NCBI GenBank assembly: GCA_021794595.1
Contig: JAJYQN010000105.1
Coordinates: forward strand, 26,884 to 90,883
DNA length: 64,000 bases
Source: Pseudomonadota bacterium
GTDB lineage: Bacteria > Pseudomonadota > Gammaproteobacteria > Acidiferrobacterales > Acidiferrobacteraceae
Direction: 5' to 3'
Positions 57,308 to 64,000 of the stretch are shown here, one piece after another; the first letter of the stretch is position 1; each line of letters starts with the position of its first letter. The notes below the pieces were generated by a model that was not told the origin of the DNA, made no database searches, and saw only the letters and a list, made by a program, of their open reading frames with translations. Both the position numbers and the translations under genes were made by a program.

Positions 57308-57361
57308 TTGACAATTTACCGGGCGGGGCCTAGTGTGTAAATAGGTCAATAATGTTGACAT
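57308..57361. promoter_or_regulatory. Operator-like inverted repeat between marR and aminotransferase
   Basis: TTGACAATTTAC (57308-57319) is inverted as GTAAATAGGTCAA (57337-57349), one base longer; a further TTGACAT lies at 57355-57361. The left TTGACA is also a consensus -35 box for rightward transcription, with TAGTGT 17 bases on, so a bound regulator would block the promoter. Confidence 0.6.
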
Positions 57362-57377
57362 ATAAAGAGGGTATCGC

Positions 57378-58556
57378 ATGGAGCCTCGTTTCTCGGCGCG
57401 ACTCACTGCTCTGCAGGCCTCGCCCATCCGCCAGATCCTAGCCGTGGCCAATCGCCCCCACATGATCTCGTTTGCGGGCGGTCTTCCAGCACGGGAGTGC
57501 TTCCCGAGCTTCGATCTCAAAGTGCCCCCCGCCGTTCTCCAGTACGGGCCAACAGAAGGGGATGACGCCTTACGCGAGCGCCTATGCGAGGATCTGGTCC
57601 AGCTGGGTTTACCGGTGACCACGGATCAAATCGTGATTCTGTCCGGATCTCAACAGGGAATAGATCTCGTAGCGAAGCTTTTTATCGACGCTGGGACTTG
57701 CGTGGCCTCGGAGTCACCGACCTATCTCGCGGCTCTGCAGGTATTCCGGTTTTTTGGGGCCCGATTTGCGCCCTTTACGGCGGCGGATGTCGAAAACGGG
57801 AATCCCTTCCGGGAAAGGCCCGCCTTCGCCTATGTCATCCCGACATTTCAAAATCCCACGGGCTATTGCTACTCGGACGCCGAGCGCAAGGCACTCTCGC
57901 GGGCCTGCGATCGCGAGACGATACCGGTCTTTGAAGACGACCCGTATCGAGATCTCGCCTATGATCCTTGTGATCGCAGACCTGTCTGCGCGTATTTGCA
58001 GAAGAGTCCCTGGATATATCAGGGGTCGTTTTCCAAAACATTGGCGCCAGGCCTACGGTTAGGCTTCCTTGCCGCTTCTCAGATGCTTGTGCCACATCTT
58101 GTGAGACTGAAGCAAGCCGCCGATCTCCACAGTAATCGCCTGAGCCAGTGGCTCGTCCTTGACGCCTTAAAGCACCCGGACAGAGAAGCGCGACTTGCGG
58201 CCATCGTGGAGATGTATCGGCGTAAAAGAGATACCTTCGATAGGGTGCTCCACGAGTACTTCTCGGATTTAGCGCACTGGGAAAAGCCGCGCGGCGGGCT
58301 CTTTTTTTGGCTCCAACTGAAGGTGCCAATAGATACGCGCCTGCTCCTCGATTCGACCTTGGCGCACGGCGTCACCTTCATGCCCGGAGAGCCATTTTAT
58401 GTGGGTTCTTCGCCGCGACCCACAGCGACACTGCGCCTCGCTTTTACCCACGCAAGCGAGCCCGAGGCCCTGAGCGGTCTTAAGATTCTCTCGGCGCAGC
58501 TCCGGCGATTCCGAGATGAGGCGTGTGTGACGAATCGCGCCCTGTCAAACCCGTAG
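57378..58556 (+). CDS. PLP-dependent aminotransferase (class I/II, MocR-like catalytic domain)
   Basis: Fold-type I aminotransferase, 392 residues, of the 2-aminoadipate/multisubstrate group related to the catalytic half of MocR regulators but lacking an HTH. Seen: MISFAGGLPARECFPS, LQYGPTEGDDALRERLCE, VILSGSQQGIDLVAKLF, ESPTYLAALQVF, YVIPTFQNPTGYCYS, PVFEDDPYRDLAYD and YQGSFSKTLAPGLRLGF with the PLP lysine. AAAGAGGG precedes ATG 57378. Control by the divergent MarR protein is likely. Substrate unknown. Confidence 0.9.
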   Translation: MEPRFSARLTALQASPIRQILAVANRPHMISFAGGLPARECFPSFDLKVPPAVLQYGPTEGDDALRERLCEDLVQLGLPVTTDQIVILSGSQQGIDLVAKLFIDAGTCVASESPTYLAALQVFRFFGARFAPFTAADVENGNPFRERPAFAYVIPTFQNPTGYCYSDAERKALSRACDRETIPVFEDDPYRDLAYDPCDRRPVCAYLQKSPWIYQGSFSKTLAPGLRLGFLAASQMLVPHLVRLKQAADLHSNRLSQWLVLDALKHPDREARLAAIVEMYRRKRDTFDRVLHEYFSDLAHWEKPRGGLFFWLQLKVPIDTRLLLDSTLAHGVTFMPGEPFYVGSSPRPTATLRLAFTHASEPEALSGLKILSAQLRRFRDEACVTNRALSNP

Positions 58557-58588
58557 AGGCCCGATCTCTGGCCCGCGTCACGCGACAC

Positions 58589-58620
58589 GCACCTTGATGC
58601 GGCAAGCGGCATCAAGGTGC
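58589..58620. repeat. Perfect 12-bp hairpin between convergent genes
   Basis: GCACCTTGATGC (58589-58600), 8-base loop, GCATCAAGGTGC (58609-58620). It lies between the ends of the aminotransferase (58556) and the phosphoesterase (58656). No T-tract follows on either strand, so it may be a transcript-end stabiliser rather than a classical terminator. Confidence 0.65.
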
Positions 58621-58655
58621 GCATGATCAAAAGCTGAGATGGTTAGCGTCTTTTC

Positions 58656-61424
58656 TTACCGCCGAGCGCCGGCCAAGTAGGCGGCAAGCGGCGCGCCATG
58701 ATCTCGTCTTAGGCGCGCGAGAGAGAGCATCGCGGCGCGATAGGCGGCAGGCCCTTTCGCGGCGAGCCATTCTTGGCGCATTTGTGTGGGCCCCGGGACC
58801 TTGAGCAGGGTTGTTGGGGTATAGGCATTATGCGGGCCGTGAGGGGGATGATCGTGGCTGTCGATATGCGCCTTATACCACTGCGGGGACAAAGTATGAC
58901 CGGTGGCGCCCGCCTCGCGTCGTAGGAGCGTGTAATGGGTACAGACCCCGGCGTTGAAGCGGACCGGAACCTGTATAGGGGAGATAGGGGTCTTGGCAAA
59001 ATCCGGGTGATGAGTCCAGATACCGGAGAATACCGCGGCATTTTGGTCCCACTGCGAGAGCGGTGGGAGGTGCAAGAGGGCCTCGGTCGTTTTCAAGATG
59101 TTGACCTGAGAGTAACGATGGGTGTCAATCAGGCCCTTTTTGACCCACGGGCCCAAGGCGAGCGCGAAGGTTCTATGGGCGTTGATGTGGTCGGCCCCCG
59201 ATTGGGCATCGTCTTCCGTCAAAAACACCACCATATGCCGCCACTCGGGCGTAGTGGAGAGGTAGTGAATGAATTGCGCGGTGGCCAAATCGTTATTGGC
59301 GACGTAATAGTTAGGACTGTAATAACAAGGCGCGCGTCCGGCGGTGTGGTCGTCTGGTAGCCAGATATAGAGGAAGTGCGGGAACGCCTCTCCCGGGTGC
59401 GCCTTGAGCCAGTGGATGGCAAGGCGCGTCCGGGTGGTATCAAGCAGCATGCGATCCCAGCCCGGGAAGCTTGTGGCCACGTGGGCCTTCATGGCCTGTG
59501 AGAGGGCGCCGGAGCGGGCCCGGGATACGAATTCGCCGAAGTCCTCGAACGAGACGTGGTGATGCAAAAGGTCGTTAAAGAGAAAGAGGCGTCCGGGGTA
59601 GCTCACCCAGGGATTTGACCATTTGCCGAGCACAGAAAGGTTCTCGTAGATCGCGTAGGGGTTGTCGGCGCCGAGCGGCAGCCCACCGGTGCCGCTTGCG
59701 CCACCCGGTACCAGCGATTGGGTCCATCCGGGGTTTGCGACCAGCCCCCTTCCGGAGTAGTACTCGGGCCAGGTGCGCTGCACGAAATCGGAATCCGAGG
59801 CCGCGGTCGTCCATTGATGTCCTTGGGCTGTGACCTCGCCGTCTGCGAGGAATCGGGCAAAGAGCACGCCTTTACCGGCAAGACGGTAGAGGTTTGGGAG
59901 CTCGCGCGGACCAAAGAGATCGAGCTGGGGGTCGGCGTAGGCCCCGGCGGCTCGGTAATCGCCTAGGTCCTCATCGAATGTCTTATTTTCGCGCAGGATA
60001 AAAACGACATACCGGATATGGTGGCGTATATAATGAAGGCTCGCCCGATCATTTCGCGCGCGCAGCCTTTGTTCCCGCTGGGTGAAGCCATCCTGGCGCA
60101 AGGCTTGATGCGTCCAGCGGGGCAGCTTGTGCGTCAGGGCAGCAAGCGGGATCTTTTGTATAAGGCCGTCCATCATATCCCCGACCCACTGGTGCTGGAT
60201 GTTGGGTCCGGAACCCAAGCCCTTGGCGGCCACGACGTAGAGCGCAGTCGGGCTCGCGGCGAGCGCAGTCGGGTACCAGCCGGTGGGGATGAGACCTTCG
60301 CTCCGTCCCGAGCGCGCATCGAAGACCGCGACATCGTTGTTTCCGGCGTTTGCGACGAACAGACGGTGGCCGATCAGGGCGAGACTATCCGGATAGCTCC
60401 CGGGGGGCGCGTTCCGATAGGGGCTGTCATCCAAAAACCGCACCGTTCTCAGGGTCTTAGTATCGATTTCGGCCACCCGATCGATATTCGCAAGGGTGAC
60501 GAAGGCATAAGGACTCTGAGGCACGGCTACGATCGCCGTCGGATGGACGCCTGCGACCCGATCCTGGGCCCAGGCGGGCGGGCCGACGGCAATGCGGCCA
60601 AGGGGCGTAAAGCCCTGGGTGGCGATCATGGCTACGCTGTTGCTAGCCCAGAGACTTACGGCGAGACGGCGGCCATGGTCAGTGAGGGCGAGATCGTAGG
60701 GGTAGGCACCGACGTTGAGATAGCGCGCATGACCCGTGGCAAGATCGATACGGGCTACGCTATTGGCAAGCAGGCCTGTGACGAAAAGGTGGCGATCATG
60801 GGGCCCGAGCACGACGGCATCAGGATAAAAGAGGCGTGGCGTCCCCGTATGGTGCCCTTGGTAATGGTAGGGGTACTGGGTTTTAGGAAAGGCTTGCCAA
60901 GCCAAGGGGTAGCGACGGAGAAGGACGGGTCTTCCGGCCTGCCATCGGAAGGAGACGACATCGTTTGTGCCGCCTCCGGCGACATAAAAGGTGTGATGCG
61001 GGCCAAGGGCCAGGCCTTGAAAGAAGTCCTGATGACCGAGCGCAAGCGTAGCCTGCCGCGCGCTGCGCGCGGCCGCAGTCTGATAGGCCGCGATATGTGC
61101 AATCGGCATCAGATGCGAGGCCTTGTATACCGTCACGGTCTGGGCGTGCGCGGCGCCGTTTGCGAGCACCAAGACATCGGGGCCTGCGGCCAGGACCACG
61201 GTCGCCATATTCGGCGTCCCGTTAATGACGCCGACCGGGCTTGCTACGCGTCCGGTCGGCAGGATGTGCGTGTAGCGGGCGCGGTTGGCGGCGCTTATGG
61301 CAACGGCCCTCGTGACATCCCAGCGATTGGGGGAGGCGCAGGCGGGGGCGAATAGGGCCGCGTGGCTCAGAAGACAGCCTAAAGTGAAATAGCCGAGATT
61401 ATGCGTCTGCCGCGATCTAGTCAT
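58656..61424 (-). CDS. Exported YncE-like beta-propeller/phosphoesterase fusion
   Basis: Large predicted periplasmic protein, 922 residues from ATG 61424 (GGGAGGGAG upstream). Seen: signal peptide (NLGYFTLGCLLSHAALFAPACA), an N-terminal seven-bladed propeller part (about 30-400) with repeats of the type VARIDLATGHARYLNVGAYPYDLAL and NAGNNDVAVFDARSG, then an alkaline-phosphatase/phospholipase-C-like domain from VVFILRENKTFDEDLGDY through FARFLADGEVTAQGHQW, YIWLPDDHTAG and VVFLTEDDAQSGADHINAHRT (metal-binding Asp/His). Substrate unknown. A 445-residue open frame on the other strand is only its shadow. Confidence 0.9.
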   Translation of the reverse strand: MTRSRQTHNLGYFTLGCLLSHAALFAPACASPNRWDVTRAVAISAANRARYTHILPTGRVASPVGVINGTPNMATVVLAAGPDVLVLANGAAHAQTVTVYKASHLMPIAHIAAYQTAAARSARQATLALGHQDFFQGLALGPHHTFYVAGGGTNDVVSFRWQAGRPVLLRRYPLAWQAFPKTQYPYHYQGHHTGTPRLFYPDAVVLGPHDRHLFVTGLLANSVARIDLATGHARYLNVGAYPYDLALTDHGRRLAVSLWASNSVAMIATQGFTPLGRIAVGPPAWAQDRVAGVHPTAIVAVPQSPYAFVTLANIDRVAEIDTKTLRTVRFLDDSPYRNAPPGSYPDSLALIGHRLFVANAGNNDVAVFDARSGRSEGLIPTGWYPTALAASPTALYVVAAKGLGSGPNIQHQWVGDMMDGLIQKIPLAALTHKLPRWTHQALRQDGFTQREQRLRARNDRASLHYIRHHIRYVVFILRENKTFDEDLGDYRAAGAYADPQLDLFGPRELPNLYRLAGKGVLFARFLADGEVTAQGHQWTTAASDSDFVQRTWPEYYSGRGLVANPGWTQSLVPGGASGTGGLPLGADNPYAIYENLSVLGKWSNPWVSYPGRLFLFNDLLHHHVSFEDFGEFVSRARSGALSQAMKAHVATSFPGWDRMLLDTTRTRLAIHWLKAHPGEAFPHFLYIWLPDDHTAGRAPCYYSPNYYVANNDLATAQFIHYLSTTPEWRHMVVFLTEDDAQSGADHINAHRTFALALGPWVKKGLIDTHRYSQVNILKTTEALLHLPPLSQWDQNAAVFSGIWTHHPDFAKTPISPIQVPVRFNAGVCTHYTLLRREAGATGHTLSPQWYKAHIDSHDHPPHGPHNAYTPTTLLKVPGPTQMRQEWLAAKGPAAYRAAMLSLARLRRDHGAPLAAYLAGARR

Positions 61425-61583
61425 ACTCCCTCCCGAAGTTGCCATGCACCGGTCACGGCATGCCCCTATCGTACCCATATTGTGTGACGCTTTTATGCGA
61501 TCGCCCCAGGGCCCCGCGCCTTAAGATGAATGGGAGCAAGACAAGGCGGGCCGCCTGGGCTCTCTAGAGAGTCGCGGGCGGGC

Positions 61584-62078
61584 CTAAGACACGGGGACAA
61601 GTGCATATCCCTTTTCTTGATAGGCGATAACGGAAATAAAGCCGTTACCGACCGGTGTCACCTGAGGGATGAGCGTTCCCGGGCTCACGTCCATGCCATG
61701 GAGGGCGACCCCGCAGGCCTGGAATTGGATGCCCGTGCCCGACATTGTCCTGATGTCCTTTTGGATGTTGGCCACCGCTCGTTCGTCGGTGTAGGGGACC
61801 CCGCGCCGGTTGTGCGTCAGAAAGGCCACGTTAGGGCCGATAAAGGTGACGATAAAGTGAGGCGTCACCTTCTGCGCTCGCAATTGGCGACCGGTGAGGG
61901 CGATGAGTTTCATGAGGTGTTCGACCGCGACCGGTTGGCGGCTGCTGACCAAAAAAATCGCCTTAGCTTGATGGAGTCCGGCGAGAGCGGCTTTGTCCGA
62001 GAGTTTCCTTGCTAGGGCGGGTGATGAAAGTACGAGGCTCGCTATGAGGAGGCGGCCTAGGATTCCTTTATGTGTCAT
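61584..62078 (-). CDS. Exported DsrE-family protein
   Basis: 164 residues with a signal peptide (GILGRLLIASLVLSSPALA) followed by a DsrE/DsrF-like domain: HQAKAIFLVSSRQPVAVEHLMKLI, TPHFIVTFIGPNVAFL, VANIQKDIRTMSGTGIQFQACGVALHGMDV with one conserved Cys, then PVGNGFISVIAYQEKGYALVP. DsrE proteins handle sulfur transfer in the cytoplasm; exported versions are common in sulfur- and metal-oxidising bacteria but have no settled role. AAGGAG precedes ATG 62078. It lies 159 bases from the phosphoesterase start on the same strand. Confidence 0.85.
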   Translation of the reverse strand: MTHKGILGRLLIASLVLSSPALARKLSDKAALAGLHQAKAIFLVSSRQPVAVEHLMKLIALTGRQLRAQKVTPHFIVTFIGPNVAFLTHNRRGVPYTDERAVANIQKDIRTMSGTGIQFQACGVALHGMDVSPGTLIPQVTPVGNGFISVIAYQEKGYALVPVS

Positions 62079-62271
62079 GTCGTGCTCCTTGGTTGAGTGG
62101 GACTGTAGGGCTTGCCTGTTTGCGAATGGGGCCATAGGCCCCGGTCTTTGGTGTTTCGATCCTGACTCATATCAGAGGAATTATAGAGACCGATCGGGCC
62201 CCGGCCAGAGACGGACCCCAATTCTTGGACACAGGATTACTCTTAACTATGTCATAAAGTGCACCTTGGGT

Positions 62272-62712
62272 TCAGGGACCCCCAACAGGGACCGCGAGTG
62301 CACGAGCGATGGCGCGGGCCAGCAGAAAGCGCAGGGTGGCGATCGAGTCGGGAACGTGGCGCGGCATTCTTCCGGCGGCCACGTGGCGTGTAGCCTTGGG
62401 GTAGGAGAGACGCTTGTGATCGAGTAGAGTTTTTTACACCCACCGCGTGCTTTCAGGCGTGTTGTGAGCAGGAAACCGTAGGCGGCGATACACAGGGTGG
62501 CATGATGAGGGAGGCCTCGCCACCCGCGGCCCTCATAATGGGAAAGACCGAACTCTTGTTTCAGCTCTTGATAATCCCGCTCGATGCGCCAGCGCATCAT
62601 CGCCGTACTCACCAAGGCGCGAAGTGTCATCGGGGCCGGGAGATGAGCGAACCCGTAATGGATAGGCTCAGGCTCTTGTCGGGGCCAGTCAAGAATTGGG
62701 GCCCATCTCTAA
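62272..62712 (-). mobile_element. IS701-family transposase remnant
   Basis: Only the C-terminal part of a DDE transposase remains. After a stop at about 62713 the frame reads ILDWPRQEPEPIHYGF, LRALVSTAMMRWRIERDYQELKQ and LSHYEGRGWRGLPHHATLCIAAYGFLL, the typical IS701/IS4-like end with the catalytic Glu (YQELK). The true C-terminus, RHVPDSIATLRFLLARAIARAL, follows in another frame up to TGA 62272-62274, so a frameshift lies near 62420-62450. No N-terminal half or clear terminal inverted repeats were found. Confidence 0.82.
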
Positions 62713-62782
62713 GTGGCATACCGAAAGGGGGAGAGGCCCACCTTAGCCCGCGCTAGCAGGGAGGATAGGCGCCTCGTGTTGG

Positions 62783-63307
62783 TCAGGATCGCCCCGTTGT
62801 GCGCGGCTTAAGGGCATCGGCCACGACACTCAAGGGTAAGATAAGCTTTAGGGGGTCGTCCAGGAGAGGAAGGGCGCCGAAGCGTTCATACCAACGCGCC
62901 GCCCCCTTGTCTTTGGCGTCAATCGCGAGCGCCACACCGCCGACTTCCGTAGCCACCGCAAGCGCCCGTTCGCCGGCCACCAGCAGCAAGTCGCCACCGA
63001 GTCCCTGACGTTGCAGGGCGCGATCCACGGCCAGACGGCCCAGCCGGAATATGGGCACGTCATAGCGTCCCAGTTGGCGGGTAAGTTCGGTTGGAACGTG
63101 GGCAAACGCGATAGAACCAGGACTGATTGTGTAGTAGCCGAGAATGCGGTTTGGCTGCTCGGGTGGTACCGCTACAAAGGTCTTGGCCGCACCGCACGTA
63201 TGGTTCTGGCGGGCGTAGCGGTCGAGATAGGTGTTGAGTTCCGAGTGATCGCAATCGAAGCCTTTGCGATCGTGTCGGCGCTCAATAGCCTCTTCGCGCC
63301 AATTCAC
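62783..63307 (-). CDS. tacT: GNAT acetyltransferase toxin (TacT/AtaT type)
   Basis: GNAT-fold enzyme, 174 residues; TacT/AtaT toxins acetylate the amino acid on charged tRNA and block translation. Seen: RKGFDCDHSELNTYLDRYARQNH (the FxCxxxxLNxYLxxxAxQ start of this group), AVPPEQPNRILGYYTISPGSI, VPIFRLGRLAVDRALQRQGLGGDLLLVA with the acetyl-CoA loop QRQGLG, and ARWYERFGALPL with the catalytic Tyr. Downstream of a DUF1778 antitoxin by 7 bases, the standard arrangement. Confidence 0.93.
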   Translation of the reverse strand: MNWREEAIERRHDRKGFDCDHSELNTYLDRYARQNHTCGAAKTFVAVPPEQPNRILGYYTISPGSIAFAHVPTELTRQLGRYDVPIFRLGRLAVDRALQRQGLGGDLLLVAGERALAVATEVGGVALAIDAKDKGAARWYERFGALPLLDDPLKLILPLSVVADALKPRTTGRS

Positions 63308-63314
63308 GTCCCAA

Positions 63315-63593
63315 TCAGCTTCGAGCGGTGCGACGCCGAGCAGCGGCCCGAAGGGCCGCGGTAGGCTTGGGCGGATGCTCCAGTAGCTCGAGCACGCGCC
63401 GAGTGTCGCGCTCGCTTAGCGCAATACGTTCGGCACGGTCAAGAACGTCGCGGGCGGCGGGCAAGACGGTGCGCATGATAAAACTTGTCACGTCCAGCCG
63501 CTCATAAGCGGCCGCCGTTGCGAGAATCCGTTTCTCTTCCTTGGTGGTCCGCAACTCAACCCGATCTTCCCGAGCCGTGGTGATTGTTGTCAT
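63315..63593 (-). CDS. tacA: DUF1778 (TacA-type) antitoxin
   Basis: 92-residue ribbon-helix-helix antitoxin: REDRVELRTTKEEKRILATAAAYERLDVTSFIMRTVLPAAR (RHH domain, binds operator DNA), followed by a C-terminal toxin-neutralising part (SERDTRRVLELLEHPPKPTAALR) and a basic tail. First gene of the pair with the GNAT toxin; expected to autoregulate through the palindrome at 63618-63640. Confidence 0.93.
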   Translation of the reverse strand: MTTITTAREDRVELRTTKEEKRILATAAAYERLDVTSFIMRTVLPAARDVLDRAERIALSERDTRRVLELLEHPPKPTAALRAAARRRTARS

Positions 63594-63617
63594 CAGAAGC
63601 CTCTAAGGTCTTTCTGT

Positions 63618-63640
63618 ATGTACGTTTGGTACCCGTACAT
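63618..63640. promoter_or_regulatory. Operator-like palindrome upstream of tacAT
   Basis: ATGTACG (63618-63624) and CGTACAT (63634-63640) form perfect 7-base arms with a 9-base spacer, 24 bases before the tacA start. RHH antitoxins bind such repeats, so this is a likely autoregulatory site. Confidence 0.65.
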
Positions 63641-63856
63641 GAAAGACGGCGTCAATAGACTCGGATGGACTGATATCGAGACGCCGAGATTGCCGTGACC
63701 GTCGGCCGATAGCGCGCAGAATGGGGGCCCGAGTCGAAAGTCTCAGAGCCACCTGTATAGCGAACTGTCTATTACGCACATCTTTTCAACGGCAACGCGT
63801 GAGACGTTAATGGATGTCGATAAATAATCAGATGTCAGGTCTTATTCTTTGCAGAG
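63641..63856. other. Intergenic, no supported gene
   Basis: About 215 bases, more AT-rich toward 63800-63850. It may hold the promoter of the ORF that starts at 63857; nothing definite is seen. Confidence 0.4.
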
Positions 63857-64000
63857 ATGTCGACGAAAGTCCCGCGCAAGCGGGTAGACCCAGAGGCTTT
63901 TGATGGGCTGGTCGCGGCAATGGAGCGTATCGAGTTTGCCGCGACCCTGCGTATCGCCGAGATATTGCCAGTCGGCGGCTTTGACGATCAGCATACCCCA
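63857..64000 (+). CDS. Unknown protein, N-terminal 48 residues (truncated by window)
   Basis: Open frame from ATG 63857 running off the window. The visible part begins STKVPRKRVDPEAFDGLV and continues with MERIEFAATLRIAEILPV. No family is recognised. GCAGAG upstream is a weak Shine-Dalgarno. Confidence 0.45.
   Translation, partial: MSTKVPRKRVDPEAFDGLVAAMERIEFAATLRIAEILPVGGFDDQHTP

Noticed and set aside
60018..61355. A 445-codon open frame on the plus strand opposite the phosphoesterase
   Set aside because: It lies wholly within the minus-strand phosphoesterase gene; its translation is Gly/Arg-rich with no motif, a typical antisense shadow in GC-rich DNA.

Overview
The window is GC-rich and gene-dense, and its operon structure is that of a gammaproteobacterium. 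The order rimP-nusA-infB-rbfA-truB-rpsO-pnp is the classical nusA operon. The blocks [HAD phosphatase-ubiG-mtaD]/[mtnA ... gyrA-serC-(serA)-pheA-hisC-tyrA-aroA-cmk-rpsA-ihfB] match the order known from Pseudomonas. A Tat-exported HiPIP, a cytochrome c', a b561-type cytochrome, a further c-type cytochrome, a DsrE-like exported protein and a CbbY phosphatase hint at a chemolithotrophic, possibly acidophilic, iron/sulfur-oxidising relative (Acidiferrobacter-like). That last step is inference only; no rRNA or RuBisCO gene is present to settle it.

Layout. 1-4027: end of the complex I operon (nuoL 3' half, nuoM, nuoN). 4169-8720: yaeQ, cytochrome c', cytochrome b561, a TonB-dependent receptor and its terminator. 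8721-9964: an accessory patch with a small putative antitoxin and a frameshifted zeta-toxin relic. 10133-11670: HiPIP, an endonuclease/exonuclease/phosphatase-fold enzyme and initiator tRNA (minus strand). 11728-20097: the nusA operon with a sigma70-like promoter, a leader hairpin and a terminator. 20185-29478: methyltransferase, YheT hydrolase, acs, dedA, dksA, cbbY, queD, and the minus-strand operon mtaD-ubiG-HAD phosphatase. 29769-30830: mtnA. 30831-33857: an accessory insert (broken HTH regulator, c-type cytochrome, a second zeta toxin with a frameshift, and an overlapping 53-residue basic ORF missed by length filters) that interrupts the otherwise conserved mtnA-gyrA neighbourhood. 33858-45887: gyrA, serine and aromatic amino-acid genes, cmk, rpsA, ihfB and a terminator. 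45906-55466: envelope block lapA-lapB-pyrF-hldA-hldD-manC-epimerase-WbpL-like-WbpM-like, for LPS control, heptose supply and start of O-antigen-like glycan synthesis. 55809-61424: aldo/keto reductase, a MarR regulator divergent from a PLP aminotransferase with an operator-like repeat between them, and a large exported beta-propeller/phosphoesterase. 61584-64000: DsrE-like protein, decayed IS701-family transposase, a TacA/TacT toxin-antitoxin pair with an operator-like palindrome, and a truncated unknown ORF.

How the genes work together. The core blocks supply respiration (Nuo), translation and RNA turnover (nusA operon, rpsA), the shikimate-to-Phe/Tyr route (aroA, pheA, tyrA, hisC), serine (serA, serC) and LPS precursors. 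The non-core material is concentrated at 8.7-10 kb, 30.8-33.9 kb and 62-64 kb. Each of these patches contains a toxin-antitoxin-type element, and several are decaying. The most unusual object is the zeta-family cassette at 32634-33578, in which the putative partner lies downstream of the toxin and overlaps its 3' end.
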